IMG/VR virus record: IMGVR_UViG_3300050821_018577
Coordinates: 114,859 to 178,858 of that record
DNA: 64,000 nt
Origin: a virus
Direction: 5' to 3' (one strand)
Part shown: one piece after another, positions 32,121-40,643 of the stretch
How the letters are laid out: each line of letters opens with the position of its first letter
Position numbering within the stretch: the first letter of the stretch is position 1
Position numbers and translations under genes: made by a program
The notes under the pieces: model-generated
The model's input: only the letters and a program-made list of their open reading frames with translations
Database searches by the model: none
What the model was told of the DNA's origin: nothing

Positions 32121-35100
32121 CAACTCCCTGCCAAACAAAACCACGGCTGGTTGAAAACCTGCGACCCGCTTATCGTGATATTTGTCGAAGTCAAAGTGAT
32201 GGCTGCCGGGATGCCTCCGGTGGACATGATGCCAGCTAAGAACTGCGATGGGAAGGCGGTACTGAAAACACTTCCGGTATTTTGAACGCTAAAAACCGTA
32301 TCGGCAGGATTAATCCCGGTCAGCGTCGTGCTTCCGAGAGCTGCAAGACCTACGTTGGTTACGGCCGACAACGACCCGCTTGCGGTAAAGAACGACCCCG
32401 CGAGCAATCCGCCTGAGCTGAGAACGTTGATTCCTAATGTCCCGGCATTGCTCAAGACAGAAACCGTGGTCGTGCCGGTGATATGAGAACCGGCCACTGT
32501 TCCGAGGGTCGATACGATATTAGAATTTGCGCTAGCACCGACCAGCGCGATAGTTTCCGATTTTGCCGTGCCCGTTGCGGAAATGGATGCGGCCGAATTG
32601 AATGACGACAACGAACCAGAGGAAGCACTGATAGTGAAAGCGCTGGCGTTTCCGGAAGTCGATAAGGCCAAGAACGCGGCGCCATAAGAACTGATTCCGG
32701 TCACAGCCGAACCGGCGACCAATCCGCCAGACGTATTTACGCTGGCAACCGATGGCGCAACTGTGAAAGCGGTAATCGCTGTCGAAGTCGAGGCGGTGAG
32801 GGCCGATGCTGCCAGCAAGCCGCCAGAGGACATAGCACCCAAGGTGGCCGAAGTGACGCCGGTGGCCGCGGCGACCTGCGTGGTGCTGGTGAACAATCCA
32901 TCTGCGCCATACAGCGATACCGACCAATTGGTGCTCGACGCCGAAAAATTCAATAAGTGCCCGACAACATATTCGCCAGCAGTTGTGCTAGTGGAACCAA
33001 AGGTCATCGGATGGACCAGCGGTCCCGACCAGCCACCTTGGAACTGCGTTAGCGATGTCGCTCCGGCCGTTGTAGACGTACCGCTCGACCAGGACCACGA
33101 ACTGGAGATGCTAAGCACGGAAGTCAATTGCGTGCTGTTCACAAAGGAATAGAGCACAAGCGATTGACTCATTTGGCCGGCGCCGGAGTTGGTGACGGCG
33201 AACGAGATGTTATGCGCCAGGTCCACTTCGGTCAGTGTCATAGCTGCGGGTAAGAAGACTCGCTGGAGCAAGAGCGAGCTCCCGAAGCTGTTGGCTGTCG
33301 AAGTCGCTCCGGATGTGACCACCCCGCTCACCTGAACGTTATTGACCATGCCAAAGCTATGATTTTGGAAAATACTAATCTTGGATGCCAGCGAATCGTT
33401 CAGTCGTCTGGTTGTCAAAGCCCCGGCAGAGGTAACTCCAATAGTCCAGAGATACGATGGACTTTTGATTATGAAGCCGGTTGGATTCGCACCGCTGAAC
33501 GTGGTGGAGGTTGTTGTCAGTGCTCCCGCAATGCTGACGCCAACAATCCAAGATGTGGTAAGGCCGGCATCGTCCAGTGTGAGCGTGCTCAGATTGCCGT
33601 ATGTAACGGTAGCGGTGTGCAACACGCCGTTGTCGTCAATCGTCACCGACCAGAGAACGCTGTTGGAATCCTGCAATATGAGGGAAGTCGGGACCGTCGG
33701 AGCAGGACCGATGACCGTCACGGCAGGGTTGGTGCTGAGTTGTGACAATGTGATGTTGCTGCCGGCCACAAGCGCGAATGCGGAAGAGGAAGCTGTATTC
33801 GCGGTGCCGCTTGTGGCTCCTCCGCTGGTCGTTGTAACCGACACTAGCGTCGAGTAGCTGCTGGCCGACACAGAAATAGTCATCGAGTTCACAGCTGTAG
33901 CTGTTTGCAAACTGACATTGGCACCCGCCGCAAAGGCCAAGGACAATGCTGTTCCGGCGATACTCGTTCCCGATGCACTGAAAGTGTTTGTTCCTGCCGC
34001 CCCGGCGCCAGGGGCTGGCCCGATAATCGTGATGGAAGGATTTGTGCTCAATTGGCTCAACGTGATGTTGCTGCCAGCCACCAAAGCGAACGCCGATGAA
34101 GAAGCCGTGTTTGCGGTACCGCTCGAGGCTCCGCCCACCGTCGTACTAATCGAAACCAAAGTTGAATAGCTGCTGGCGGAAATTGTAATGGTGCTGGCCG
34201 CTTGGCCGATGCCAATGTTGGCGCCTGCGGAAATCGACATCGCGCCTGTCGACCCGTTGAGACTCGACACAACGCTCGACCCGGAAATGGAAACAGTCAT
34301 GGCTCCTACGGCCGTGGCAGTTTGCAAGCTGATGTTCGCGCCAGCCGCCAGGGCTAGAGAAATAGCCGTCCCCGTAATGCTCGTCCCGGATGCGCTTATC
34401 GTTTGCGTTCCGAGCGGAACGGCAGTCTGCGAATAAGAAATCACCCCGCCGGTCGTACTCAGTCCGAGGCCTCCACCGGCCGAATAGGTTGGCCCCAAAA
34501 TAGACAGTACGCTGCTGGTAGTCGATGCCGTTCCAATGGTGGTGCTTTGAGAAAGAACGAATGGGGAGATAGCCTGAAAAAATACCGTGCCATTGGTGAT
34601 GACAGAGCTGGTGCCCGAAGTATTTCCCGAGATTTGAATCGCGGAGATACCAGGTTGTATTGTTTGCGCAGCGTCGGGTGCTACTGAAAGTTGCAGCACT
34701 CCAGCGCCGTTTGAGGAAACAGTTAGATTTACCCCAGACACGGTGATCGGTCCCGAACTCAGCGAGCCGCTAGGGCCGATACTGCTTACGATGTTGCCTT
34801 GCAATGTTTGTGAATAGGAAATCGTGCCGCCAGTGGTGCTCAAGCCCAGACCGCCGCCTGCGGAATATGCTGGCCCGAAAATAGACAGCACGCTGCTGGT
34901 AGTTGACGCCGTTCCCGTGGTAGTGCTCTGCGACAATCCAATCGGAGAAACGGCTTGGACAAATACGGTGCCGTTGGTAATGACTGAACTGGTGCCGGAT
35001 GTGTTGCCAGACATTTCGATAGCTGAAATGCTCGGCTGAATGGTTTGCGCGGCGGCACTCAATTGAAGAACGCCAGCGCCATTTGAAGAGACGGTCAAAT

Positions 35101-37213
35101 TCACTCCGGATACAGTAATTGGACCGGAGCTTAACGAACCCGATGGTCCGATACTGCTGACGACGCTTCCCGAAGTAGCGTAGGAAATCGACCCGCCGGT
35201 CGTACTGACCAGCAATCCAGCACCAGCACTGAAAGCCGGCGCGAGGATCGACAATATATTGCTGGTAGTCGAATTGGCTCCTACGGTTGTGCTTTGCGAC
35301 AGCACCATAGGGCTGACGGCCTGCAAAATCAGCGTGCCAGTCGCGATAACAGAAGATGTTCCGGAAGTGTTGCCGGACATCTCTGCGGCCGAAAGGACAG
35401 CCGGCGTGGTTGCTGCATAGCTGATGGTGCCGCCCGTCGTGCTGACGCTGAGGATCCCGCCGGCGCTGTAAAGCGGGCCAGCATAGCTAATCGTTCCACC
35501 AGTCGTGCTCACGGCCAGTGGCGAGGCCGCAGAATAAGCCGGGCCAAACACCGACAGCACGTTGCTCGTCGTCGAATTGGCGCCGATAGTGGTGCTTTGC
35601 GACAAGCCAATTGGTGAAATTGCCTGGAGATAGAGCGTGCCCGTCGATACAGCGGAGCTTGTCCCGGAGGTGTTGCCGGAAATCTGTACAGCAGAGATGA
35701 CGGTCTGCGGAGACGGTCCGACAATCGAGACGGTGAGCGAACCAACACCTGTCGCGGTTTGCAAGGTAATGTTCGCGCCCGCTGCCAACGCCAGGGAGAC
35801 GCCGGTTCCGGTCACGTTGGTGCCGGCGGCGCTCAAAGTTTGCGTGCCAGCCGCACCCGCGCCACCAGCACCGCCAATAATCGTGACCGAATTTAGGCCC
35901 GCGCCAGTTGTCTGTGACAGCGTGATATTGCTGCCAGCGCAAAGGATCAATGCCCCGGAAGCGATAAGCCCCGACGCTCCGGAGGTTGCGCCGCCACCGG
36001 ACGCGCTAATTTCCGCAGCCGACAAAAACACCGAAGAAAGGGAAAGACTGACCGAACTGGCGCCAGTGGTTAATCCAAGTCCAGCGCCTGCTGCCAGCAC
36101 CATCGTTCCCGTGCTCGAGGCCAAACCGCTTGGCGAAACGGCATTCTCGCCGCTCACAGAAACAGTCATGGCTCCTACGGCCGTGGCAGTTTGCAAGCTG
36201 ATGTTCGCGCCAGCCGCCAGGGCGAGAGAGATACCCGCCGCAGTGACGCTGGTTCCGGACGCGCTTATCGTCTGCGTTCCTGGAGCGACAGTCGTGTTCC
36301 CGCTAATCCCGATGACGTTTGCGCCGCTACTGGAAATCGTGATGCCCGGGCCGGCCGAAAATGAAATCGACCCCGCGCTAGTGGACGTCCCGGCTCCCAC
36401 CGCGTTGACGAGATTAGCAGGCGCGCTGATGCCGATGACACTGGCTCCGCTGCTGGAGATGGTGATATTGTTGCCGCCGGAAATCGAAATCGAGCCAACA
36501 CTTGTGGACGTTCCTGCGCCCAGGGCGCTTACGCCCGCTCCGCCACCGCCTGCCGCGCCGACAATCGTGATGGATTGCGAATTCTGACTGAGTGAGATAT
36601 TGCTGCCGGCGACCAACTTTAAGGTCGCGATTTGCGCGGAGGTTCCACCGATGACACTTCCGCCGACTGCGGAATCTGCGGAAACGTAAATCGACGCGGC
36701 CGATGGAGATGGGCCCAAGACCGTAATTGAATTCGCGCTGGTGCCAGAATTCTGAGAAAGCGTAATGTTGCTGCCGGCGCAGAGGATCAGGCCACCCAAC
36801 GCAATGCTGCTGGCGCCTAGTGTTGTGCCTCCGCCGGATGCCGATATGGCGAAATCGGTGATTAGTTCGAATACCGAGCCGCCCACCAATTGTTGCGTTA
36901 CGGAAAATAACAGAGGAGCGGTTACAGGAGACGCGAGCCAAACTTCACCGACTACGCTGCTGGCCGGAAATAATTCACCGGACCGCCATCGATAGGTTTC
37001 CCCGGCAGAAACCAGCGTGGTTACACCATTATCGAGAACGTAGAAGGAAGATGGCGCAGTCTCGTCCTCAATGACCTGTTTGATGTCGACGAAATTACAC
37101 GGGACGCTAGCGACGACCAGTTCTGGTTCGTTTAGGACGGCGAGATAGAAGGTATCTGCCACATATGGATGATTGCAAAAAAAGCATTCACTGGCGAGAT
37201 TTTTTGCTACCAT
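32120..37213 (-). CDS. Giant Ser/Thr/Gly-rich repeat fibre protein
   Basis: From the ATG at 37213 the protein is 1697 residues. The first 110 residues are a distinct domain (FFCNHPYVADTFYLAVLNEPE); the rest is low-complexity beta repeats. Motifs such as LALAAGANISLQTAT, SLSSGPITVSGVNLTVSS and STTGGTISY recur with varied spacing. This looks like a long side-tail fibre or adhesin. It is the first gene of the minus-strand island and diverges from the gene at 37221 with only seven bases between starts. Confidence 0.7.
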   Translation of the reverse strand: MVAKNLASECFFCNHPYVADTFYLAVLNEPELVVASVPCNFVDIKQVIEDETAPSSFYVLDNGVTTLVSAGETYRWRSGELFPASSVVGEVWLASPVTAPLLFSVTQQLVGGSVFELITDFAISASGGGTTLGASSIALGGLILCAGSNITLSQNSGTSANSITVLGPSPSAASIYVSADSAVGGSVIGGTSAQIATLKLVAGSNISLSQNSQSITIVGAAGGGGAGVSALGAGTSTSVGSISISGGNNITISSSGASVIGISAPANLVNAVGAGTSTSAGSISFSAGPGITISSSGANVIGISGNTTVAPGTQTISASGTSVTAAGISLALAAGANISLQTATAVGAMTVSVSGENAVSPSGLASSTGTMVLAAGAGLGLTTGASSVSLSLSSVFLSAAEISASGGGATSGASGLIASGALILCAGSNITLSQTTGAGLNSVTIIGGAGGAGAAGTQTLSAAGTNVTGTGVSLALAAGANITLQTATGVGSLTVSIVGPSPQTVISAVQISGNTSGTSSAVSTGTLYLQAISPIGLSQSTTIGANSTTSNVLSVFGPAYSAASPLAVSTTGGTISYAGPLYSAGGILSVSTTGGTISYAATTPAVLSAAEMSGNTSGTSSVIATGTLILQAVSPMVLSQSTTVGANSTTSNILSILAPAFSAGAGLLVSTTGGSISYATSGSVVSSIGPSGSLSSGPITVSGVNLTVSSNGAGVLQLSAAAQTIQPSISAIEMSGNTSGTSSVITNGTVFVQAVSPIGLSQSTTTGTASTTSSVLSIFGPAYSAGGGLGLSTTGGTISYSQTLQGNIVSSIGPSGSLSSGPITVSGVNLTVSSNGAGVLQLSVAPDAAQTIQPGISAIQISGNTSGTSSVITNGTVFFQAISPFVLSQSTTIGTASTTSSVLSILGPTYSAGGGLGLSTTGGVISYSQTAVPLGTQTISASGTSITGTAISLALAAGANISLQTATAVGAMTVSISGSSVVSSLNGSTGAMSISAGANIGIGQAASTITISASSYSTLVSISTTVGGASSGTANTASSSAFALVAGSNITLSQLSTNPSITIIGPAPGAGAAGTNTFSASGTSIAGTALSLAFAAGANVSLQTATAVNSMTISVSASSYSTLVSVTTTSGGATSGTANTASSSAFALVAGSNITLSQLSTNPAVTVIGPAPTVPTSLILQDSNSVLWSVTIDDNGVLHTATVTYGNLSTLTLDDAGLTTSWIVGVSIAGALTTTSTTFSGANPTGFIIKSPSYLWTIGVTSAGALTTRRLNDSLASKISIFQNHSFGMVNNVQVSGVVTSGATSTANSFGSSLLLQRVFLPAAMTLTEVDLAHNISFAVTNSGAGQMSQSLVLYSFVNSTQLTSVLSISSSWSWSSGTSTTAGATSLTQFQGGWSGPLVHPMTFGSTSTTAGEYVVGHLLNFSASSTNWSVSLYGADGLFTSTTQVAAATGVTSATLGAMSSGGLLAASALTASTSTAITAFTVAPSVASVNTSGGLVAGSAVTGISSYGAAFLALSTSGNASAFTISASSGSLSSFNSAASISATGTAKSETIALVGASANSNIVSTLGTVAGSHITGTTTVSVLSNAGTLGINVLSSGGLLAGSFFTASGSLSAVTNVGLAALGSTTLTGINPADTVFSVQNTGSVFSTAFPSQFLAGIMSTGGIPAAITLTSTNITISGSQVFNQPWFCLAGS
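34290..34354. repeat. 65-bp direct repeat, copy 1 (in fibre gene)
   Basis: Identical over 65 bases to 36159-36223. Both copies lie in the same frame of the fibre gene and encode the LALAAGANISLQTATAVGAM module. Confidence 0.9.
36159..36223. repeat. 65-bp direct repeat, copy 2 (in fibre gene)
   Basis: Second exact copy of the 65-base repeat; the copies are 1,869 bases apart (623 codons), so recombination between them would keep the frame. Confidence 0.9.
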
Positions 37214-37220
37214 CGGTGAC

Positions 37221-37652
37221 GTGAAAGAAGCAGTCAACGCGGCGGCAATAGCCAAGAAGCTCCGGTCTCGGCCGGCTCCTGAGTGCGAGGAGTGTCAAGC
37301 CAAAACCATGCAGCTTGTTGGGGATGGAACGCTTCGTTGTACTTCTTGCGGACACCAACAAGGTCCTACACCGCAAGTGTTGCTCACAACCGATGCAGCT
37401 AGCGCCGAGAATTATCAGCAGCCGCATACTGGAGCTCCGGTAAGAACACCCAGCGTAGGCGGGCTGCCCATCGGCATCAACGCATTACAGATTGGCCCGA
37501 CCGTCGCGCATTTCGAGCAACCCGATTACCGCGCGCCGGCTGCCGTGAAAGGCGTTGCAGACTATCCCATGTACGCCAACGCCAATGCGTTGCAAATCGG
37601 TCCGACACCAGCTAAACGCTACGTGCAGCCTGGCGGGGATCCGCGGGGGTAA
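37221..37652 (+). CDS. Zinc-ribbon protein of the QPDYRAP family
   Basis: The GTG at 37221 is chosen because upstream starts overlap the divergent fibre start. The 143-residue protein has CEECQ and CTSCG pairs (zinc ribbon) near residues 24 and 44, then FEQPDYRAPAAV and a GDPRG ending. The QPDYRAP and DDPQG-like motifs recur in the next three genes, making a tandem family. Function unknown. Confidence 0.6.
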   Translation: MKEAVNAAAIAKKLRSRPAPECEECQAKTMQLVGDGTLRCTSCGHQQGPTPQVLLTTDAASAENYQQPHTGAPVRTPSVGGLPIGINALQIGPTVAHFEQPDYRAPAAVKGVADYPMYANANALQIGPTPAKRYVQPGGDPRG

Positions 37653-37653
37653 T

Positions 37654-37866
37654 ATGAGTTTCAACCCGAATCCGATGGGGATCACTGGTCCGACGTCGCC
37701 GGCCTGGAAAGAGCAGAACGATTACCGCGCGCCGGTCGTTAACGCCAACGTTGTCAGCTATCCGATTGCCACCAATGTACTGCTGTTGACTTGGCCGTTG
37801 CCAATTTACGTGAATCCCGTGAGCGTCAAGGACGACCCGCAAGGAACCATTCGCGGCGGTAGATAA
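37654..37866 (+). CDS. QPDYRAP-family small protein
   Basis: A 70-residue protein starting two bases after the previous stop. It has EQNDYRAPVVNANVVSYPI and ends VKDDPQGTIRGG. It lacks the zinc ribbon of its upstream paralogue. Function unknown. Confidence 0.55.
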   Translation: MSFNPNPMGITGPTSPAWKEQNDYRAPVVNANVVSYPIATNVLLLTWPLPIYVNPVSVKDDPQGTIRGGR

Positions 37867-37912
37867 TGCTTGACGTGCGGCGCAAGAATCGTTCATCATA
37901 GGGGGTAAGTTT

Positions 37913-38104
37913 ATGGCGAATTACATACAGCCCGACTTCCGCATTCCGGCAGGCGCCGGCGTGTCTGTATTGATTGAAAAAGCGGAACTCAATCTTGACC
38001 CAGGGCCGATACCACCGCCGCATTTTATCGACCCGGTGACAAGCAAAGATGACCCACAAGGAACGGTCGTTGCAGGAAAGAGCGGAAAGGGAGGACCAGG
38101 ATAA
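37913..38104 (+). CDS. QPDYRAP-family small protein
   Basis: A 63-residue protein with YIQPDFRIPAG at its start and SKDDPQGTVVAGKSGKG at its end. A GGGGTAAG box precedes the ATG. It shares its last base with the next paralogue's start. Confidence 0.6.
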   Translation: MANYIQPDFRIPAGAGVSVLIEKAELNLDPGPIPPPHFIDPVTSKDDPQGTVVAGKSGKGGPG

Positions 38105-38319
38105 TGGCAAATTACGTACAACCCGACTACCGCGCACCCGTCAACGGCGCTTCGGTCCAGGTCGAAAGCATCGTCAATGCCCTAATCGCGAGTCCTGTGC
38201 AGTCGCCTGCCTTTATTGAACGCGTCACACCGCTAGACGACCCCCAAGGAAACATTAGGGTCGGTAAAAGCGGCAAGAAGCCCATCACCGGTGCGACGCG
38301 AGCTCAAGGCGTCAATTAA
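38104..38319 (+). CDS. QPDYRAP-family small protein
   Basis: A 71-residue protein with YVQPDYRAPVNG at its start and LDDPQGNIRVGKSGKK near its end. It is most like the gene before it, consistent with tandem duplication. Function unknown. Confidence 0.6.
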   Translation: MANYVQPDYRAPVNGASVQVESIVNALIASPVQSPAFIERVTPLDDPQGNIRVGKSGKKPITGATRAQGVN

Positions 38320-38330
38320 AACAAATTTCC

Positions 38331-38407
38331 GGGCTCGTAGCTCAATTTGGGAGAGCGCCTGCCTTGCAAGCAGGAGGCAGCCGGTTCGAGACCGGCCGGG
38401 TCCACCA
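38331..38407 (+). tRNA. tRNA-Ala (UGC)
   Basis: Acceptor GGGCTCG/CGGGTCC with wobble pairs, anticodon arm CCTGC-CTTGCAA-GCAGG, T loop TTCGAGA, encoded CCA. Confidence 0.88.
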
Positions 38408-38416
38408 TTTTTATCT

Positions 38417-38540
38417 TCGCGGTGCTGCGAACGGTAACGTCGCAGGGTGAACAAAACCTCTCAGGGACAAAGGGCGGGCAACCGTCAAATGGCGTAAACT
38501 GAGAGAAAAGTAGCCGAGATTTAATTACCCTTCACCGCGA
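38417..38540 (+). ncRNA. Candidate ~124-nt structured RNA with competing helices
   Basis: TCGCGGTG (38417-38424) pairs with CACCGCGA (38533-38540). Inside, CTCTCAG (38458-38464) pairs with CTGAGAG (38499-38505), enclosing a CGG-GCAA-CCG hairpin; a TGCG-ACG-GTAA-CGT-CGCA hairpin precedes it. GGTGAA (38446-38451) can also pair with TTCACC (38531-38536), which competes with the closing helix. This is riboswitch-like, but no known aptamer is recognised. Confidence 0.5.
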
Positions 38541-38561
38541 TAGTTCTTCGTAAAGAAGAAA

Positions 38562-38637
38562 CGCCCTGTGGTGCAACGGCTTAGCACACAGGCCTTTCAA
38601 GTCTGAGATGCGGGTTCGATTCCCGTCGGGGCGACCA
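38562..38637 (+). tRNA. tRNA-Glu (UUC)
   Basis: Acceptor CGCCCTG/CGGGGCG, anticodon arm CAGGC-CTTTCAA-GTCTG, T loop TTCGATT, encoded CCA. Confidence 0.88.
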
Positions 38638-38650
38638 ATTAAGTTTCTGC

Positions 38651-38726
38651 TGGGGCGTGGTCCAACTGGTAGGGCAGGACACCGTTAATGTCTAGGGTGA
38701 AGGTTCGAATCCTTCCGCCCCAGCCA
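38651..38726 (+). tRNA. tRNA-Asn (GUU), C33
   Basis: Acceptor TGGGGCG/CGCCCCA, anticodon arm GGACA-CCGTTAA-TGTCT, T loop TTCGAAT, encoded CCA. Position 33 is C instead of U. Confidence 0.88.
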
Positions 38727-38743
38727 ATTTTACGGAGGTTGTA

Positions 38744-38863
38744 TTGAGCAGGCCGCGAGATGCAATGAGCAACTGGCTGAAAATTACTTTGGCCGTATCG
38801 GGAGGATTCATCCTGGGAATGTTTTGGGCCATGCTGGGCTGCCGATATTCGATGCATCACTAA
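38744..38863 (+). CDS. Small one-helix membrane protein
   Basis: A 39-residue protein from a TTG start behind ACGGAGG. It has one membrane helix (WLKITLAVSGGFILGMFWAML). Too small to classify; small phage membrane proteins can be holins or superinfection-exclusion factors. Confidence 0.4.
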   Translation: MSRPRDAMSNWLKITLAVSGGFILGMFWAMLGCRYSMHH

Positions 38864-38875
38864 CTGGAGGACGTC

Positions 38876-39049
38876 ATGGCTGTTATTCTGAATTCGAAAT
38901 TTGCAACCCCAGAAGATGTTGCAAAAGCATTAGGCGTATCAAAGACCCGGCTGAAATGGTTGCTGCGCTTGACGGACAGGAAGCGGATCTCGGAAACAGA
39001 ACGCCGCAGACGAAACGCAAAACAGATGCGCAGGCGGCGCCGGCTTTGA
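38876..39049 (+). CDS. Small helix-turn-helix protein
   Basis: A 57-residue protein with GGAGGACGTC just before ATG. TPEDVAKALGVSKTRLKWLLRL fits a helix-turn-helix, followed by an arginine-rich tail for DNA contact. It may regulate the tRNA island. A longer frame in another phase (38824 start) was judged a shadow. Confidence 0.6.
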   Translation: MAVILNSKFATPEDVAKALGVSKTRLKWLLRLTDRKRISETERRRRNAKQMRRRRRL

Positions 39050-39086
39050 GCGCGAAGTATGGCCGAAGATAGTAAAAAAGTTTCTT

Positions 39087-39162
39087 GGGACTGTAGCTCA
39101 GTCGGCAGAGCCTCCGCCTTTTAAGCGGAACGTCGCGCGTTCGATTCGCGCCAGTCCCACCA
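39087..39162 (+). tRNA. tRNA-Lys (UUU)
   Basis: Acceptor GGGACTG/CAGTCCC, anticodon arm TCCGC-CTTTTAA-GCGGA, T loop TTCGATT, encoded CCA. Confidence 0.92.
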
Positions 39163-39167
39163 AGTTC

Positions 39168-39243
39168 GGGCGCGTAGCTCAGTGAACAGAGCCTTCGGCT
39201 CTTAACCGAAACGTCGTGGGTTAGATTCCCACCGCGCCCACCA
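39168..39243 (+). tRNA. tRNA-Lys (CUU)
   Basis: Acceptor GGGCGCG/CGCGCCC, anticodon arm TTCGG-CTCTTAA-CCGAA, encoded CCA. The T loop is TTAGATT, with A in place of the usual C56. Confidence 0.88.
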
Positions 39244-39250
39244 AGTTTGT

Positions 39251-39325
39251 TGGCGAATCGTCCAACTGGAAGGACCTGAGATTTTGGATCTCAGTATCGG
39301 GGTTCGAATCCCTGTTCGCCAACCA
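39251..39325 (+). tRNA. tRNA-Gln (UUG)
   Basis: Acceptor TGGCGAA/TTCGCCA, anticodon arm TGAGA-TTTTGGA-TCTCA, T loop TTCGAAT, encoded CCA. Confidence 0.9.
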
Positions 39326-39327
39326 AC

Positions 39328-39402
39328 TGCCCGGTCGTTTAATTGGTAGGACGTCGGCCTCTGGAGTCGACTATGAACGTTCGAGTCGTTCCCGGGCAGC
39401 CA
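39328..39402 (+). tRNA. tRNA-Gln (CUG)
   Basis: Acceptor TGCCCGG/CCGGGCA, anticodon arm TCGGC-CTCTGGA-GTCGA, T loop TTCGAGT, encoded CCA. Starts two bases after the previous tRNA. Confidence 0.9.
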
Positions 39403-39416
39403 AATTTAGGAGGCAG

Positions 39417-39629
39417 ATGCCTGAGCAGAAACTTCAAATGATTCTTGAGCGGGTTCATCCTGGAAGCGAGCCTCGATGCTTTAGGCTGTGGGCTTGCCGC
39501 GGAGAAGGGCATGGATGTAAGCGGAACGAATTTCGTAAGAGCAAAGTGCATTGCGATGATTGTGTTCAAACTCGGGACGAAGAAACTATAAACGCCCTAC
39601 TTGCTCGAATGAGTAGAGGAGATGCATAG
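39417..39629 (+). CDS. Small cysteine-rich protein
   Basis: A 70-residue protein with AGGAGGC before ATG. Cysteines in CFRLWAC, HGCKR and CDDC could bind one zinc. Function unknown. Confidence 0.5.
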   Translation: MPEQKLQMILERVHPGSEPRCFRLWACRGEGHGCKRNEFRKSKVHCDDCVQTRDEETINALLARMSRGDA

Positions 39630-39638
39630 GATTGGAAG

Positions 39639-39962
39639 ATGAGCGACGAAAAGAAACCACTAACCGAGGAGCAGCTAAAAAAGAAGTTGCGAAACATTCG
39701 GCCGGAGAATATTGTTCCTGCCGATGACACAGAGGTTCTCAAACACGAGAAGTCGCTGGACCGTATCCTTCGCGCAATGGGCGAGATTGCTGAATGCGAT
39801 TGGCGCTTCGATACTGTGTTCATCAGCGACCTGTCGAGTGTCGGAGATTTTCTTCACGAGGAAAGTGAGCTGGCAACGCTTTCAACGAAGCTCGGTGTCG
39901 CAGGGATCAGCAGAAGGGATAGCCTGGTGGACATCGCGATGCGTGTCGAACCGAAGCAGTAG
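39639..39962 (+). CDS. Small hypothetical protein
   Basis: A 107-residue acidic protein. The first 50 residues are charged helix; the rest (FISDLSSVGDFLHEESELATL) is helical with a KLGVAGISRRDSLVDIA ending. No family recognised. Confidence 0.55.
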   Translation: MSDEKKPLTEEQLKKKLRNIRPENIVPADDTEVLKHEKSLDRILRAMGEIAECDWRFDTVFISDLSSVGDFLHEESELATLSTKLGVAGISRRDSLVDIAMRVEPKQ

Positions 39963-39964
39963 CC

Positions 39965-40141
39965 ATGCTTGAATTTTTAGGCTCGCAACCGGATGGCAGG
40001 AGAGAGTATAAATGCTCCGAGTGCAAACGCGATTTCGAGATTCGTGGATGGAAAGAAACAGTCGATGCGGACGACCCGGCAGACGAAGAATTGGAGGATC
40101 CAACCTGGTGCCCGTTTTGCGGAACAGGTGGAACGAAATGA
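39965..40141 (+). CDS. Small zinc-ribbon protein
   Basis: A 58-residue protein with CSECKR and CPFCG pairs 32 residues apart, separated by an acidic DADDPADEELED stretch. This is a zinc ribbon of rubredoxin-like spacing. Function unknown. Confidence 0.55.
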   Translation: MLEFLGSQPDGRREYKCSECKRDFEIRGWKETVDADDPADEELEDPTWCPFCGTGGTK

Positions 40142-40155
40142 ACAAGAGATTCAAA

Positions 40156-40231
40156 GCCGCCGTAGCTCAGATGGCAGAGCACTCCATTCGTAATGGAGAC
40201 GTCAGTGGTTCGATTCCACTCGGTGGCCCCA
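40156..40231 (+). tRNA. tRNA-Thr (CGU)
   Basis: Acceptor GCCGCCG/CGGTGGC, anticodon arm CTCCA-TTCGTAA-TGGAG, T loop TTCGATT, encoded CCA. Confidence 0.9.
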
Positions 40232-40247
40232 ATTTAGAGGCGATGCC

Positions 40248-40541
40248 GTGAGTACCCTCTCCAGCCCCAGAATTGGCGACGTTGTAGAGGTGACGACCGG
40301 CAGTCCGCCACTGACAGTTGTGGCTCTTGGAGAAACAGATTTTACAGCCCGGTGGCTCACGTACAATACCGAGGCGCAGCGCCAGGAGCGAATCAAAAAG
40401 GATTGGCCGCTTTTCGGGGAAGCATCGTTTGCTTACGACCGCATCAAGAGAATTTGTGGGAGGAACGATGGCCAAAAAGCCAATCAAAATTGGAACCGTT
40501 GTGCGATTGAACAGCGGCGGCCCGCCAATGACTGTCGTTAG
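40248..40541 (+). CDS. YodC/DUF2158-like small protein
   Basis: A 97-residue protein from a GTG start. Its first half, IGDVVEVTTGSPPLTVVALG, has the YodC (DUF2158) beta layout, and it resembles the next gene. Its last 25 residues run over the start of that gene in another frame. Confidence 0.55.
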   Translation: MSTLSSPRIGDVVEVTTGSPPLTVVALGETDFTARWLTYNTEAQRQERIKKDWPLFGEASFAYDRIKRICGRNDGQKANQNWNRCAIEQRRPANDCR

Positions 40542-40638
40542 ATTCAACGATACGCATGTCGCGGTAATTTGGGTTAGCGGCGCGATGGTGCAAAAAGCAA
40601 CATTTCCTCGGGAATGTATTAGGCTGGAGGAAAAATGA
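40468..40638 (+). CDS. YodC/DUF2158-like small protein
   Basis: A 56-residue protein behind GGGAGGAACG. IGTVVRLNSGGPPMTVVRF is the clear DUF2158 core of small beta proteins with unknown role. It is a paralogue of the overlapping upstream gene. Confidence 0.65.
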   Translation: MAKKPIKIGTVVRLNSGGPPMTVVRFNDTHVAVIWVSGAMVQKATFPRECIRLEEK

Positions 40639-40643
40639 AATTA

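Noticed and set aside
32452-37000. Several + strand frames of 64-316 codons across the fibre gene
   Set aside because: They are shadows of the repetitive minus-strand gene, with valine/alanine/proline-rich text and no ribosome binding sites.
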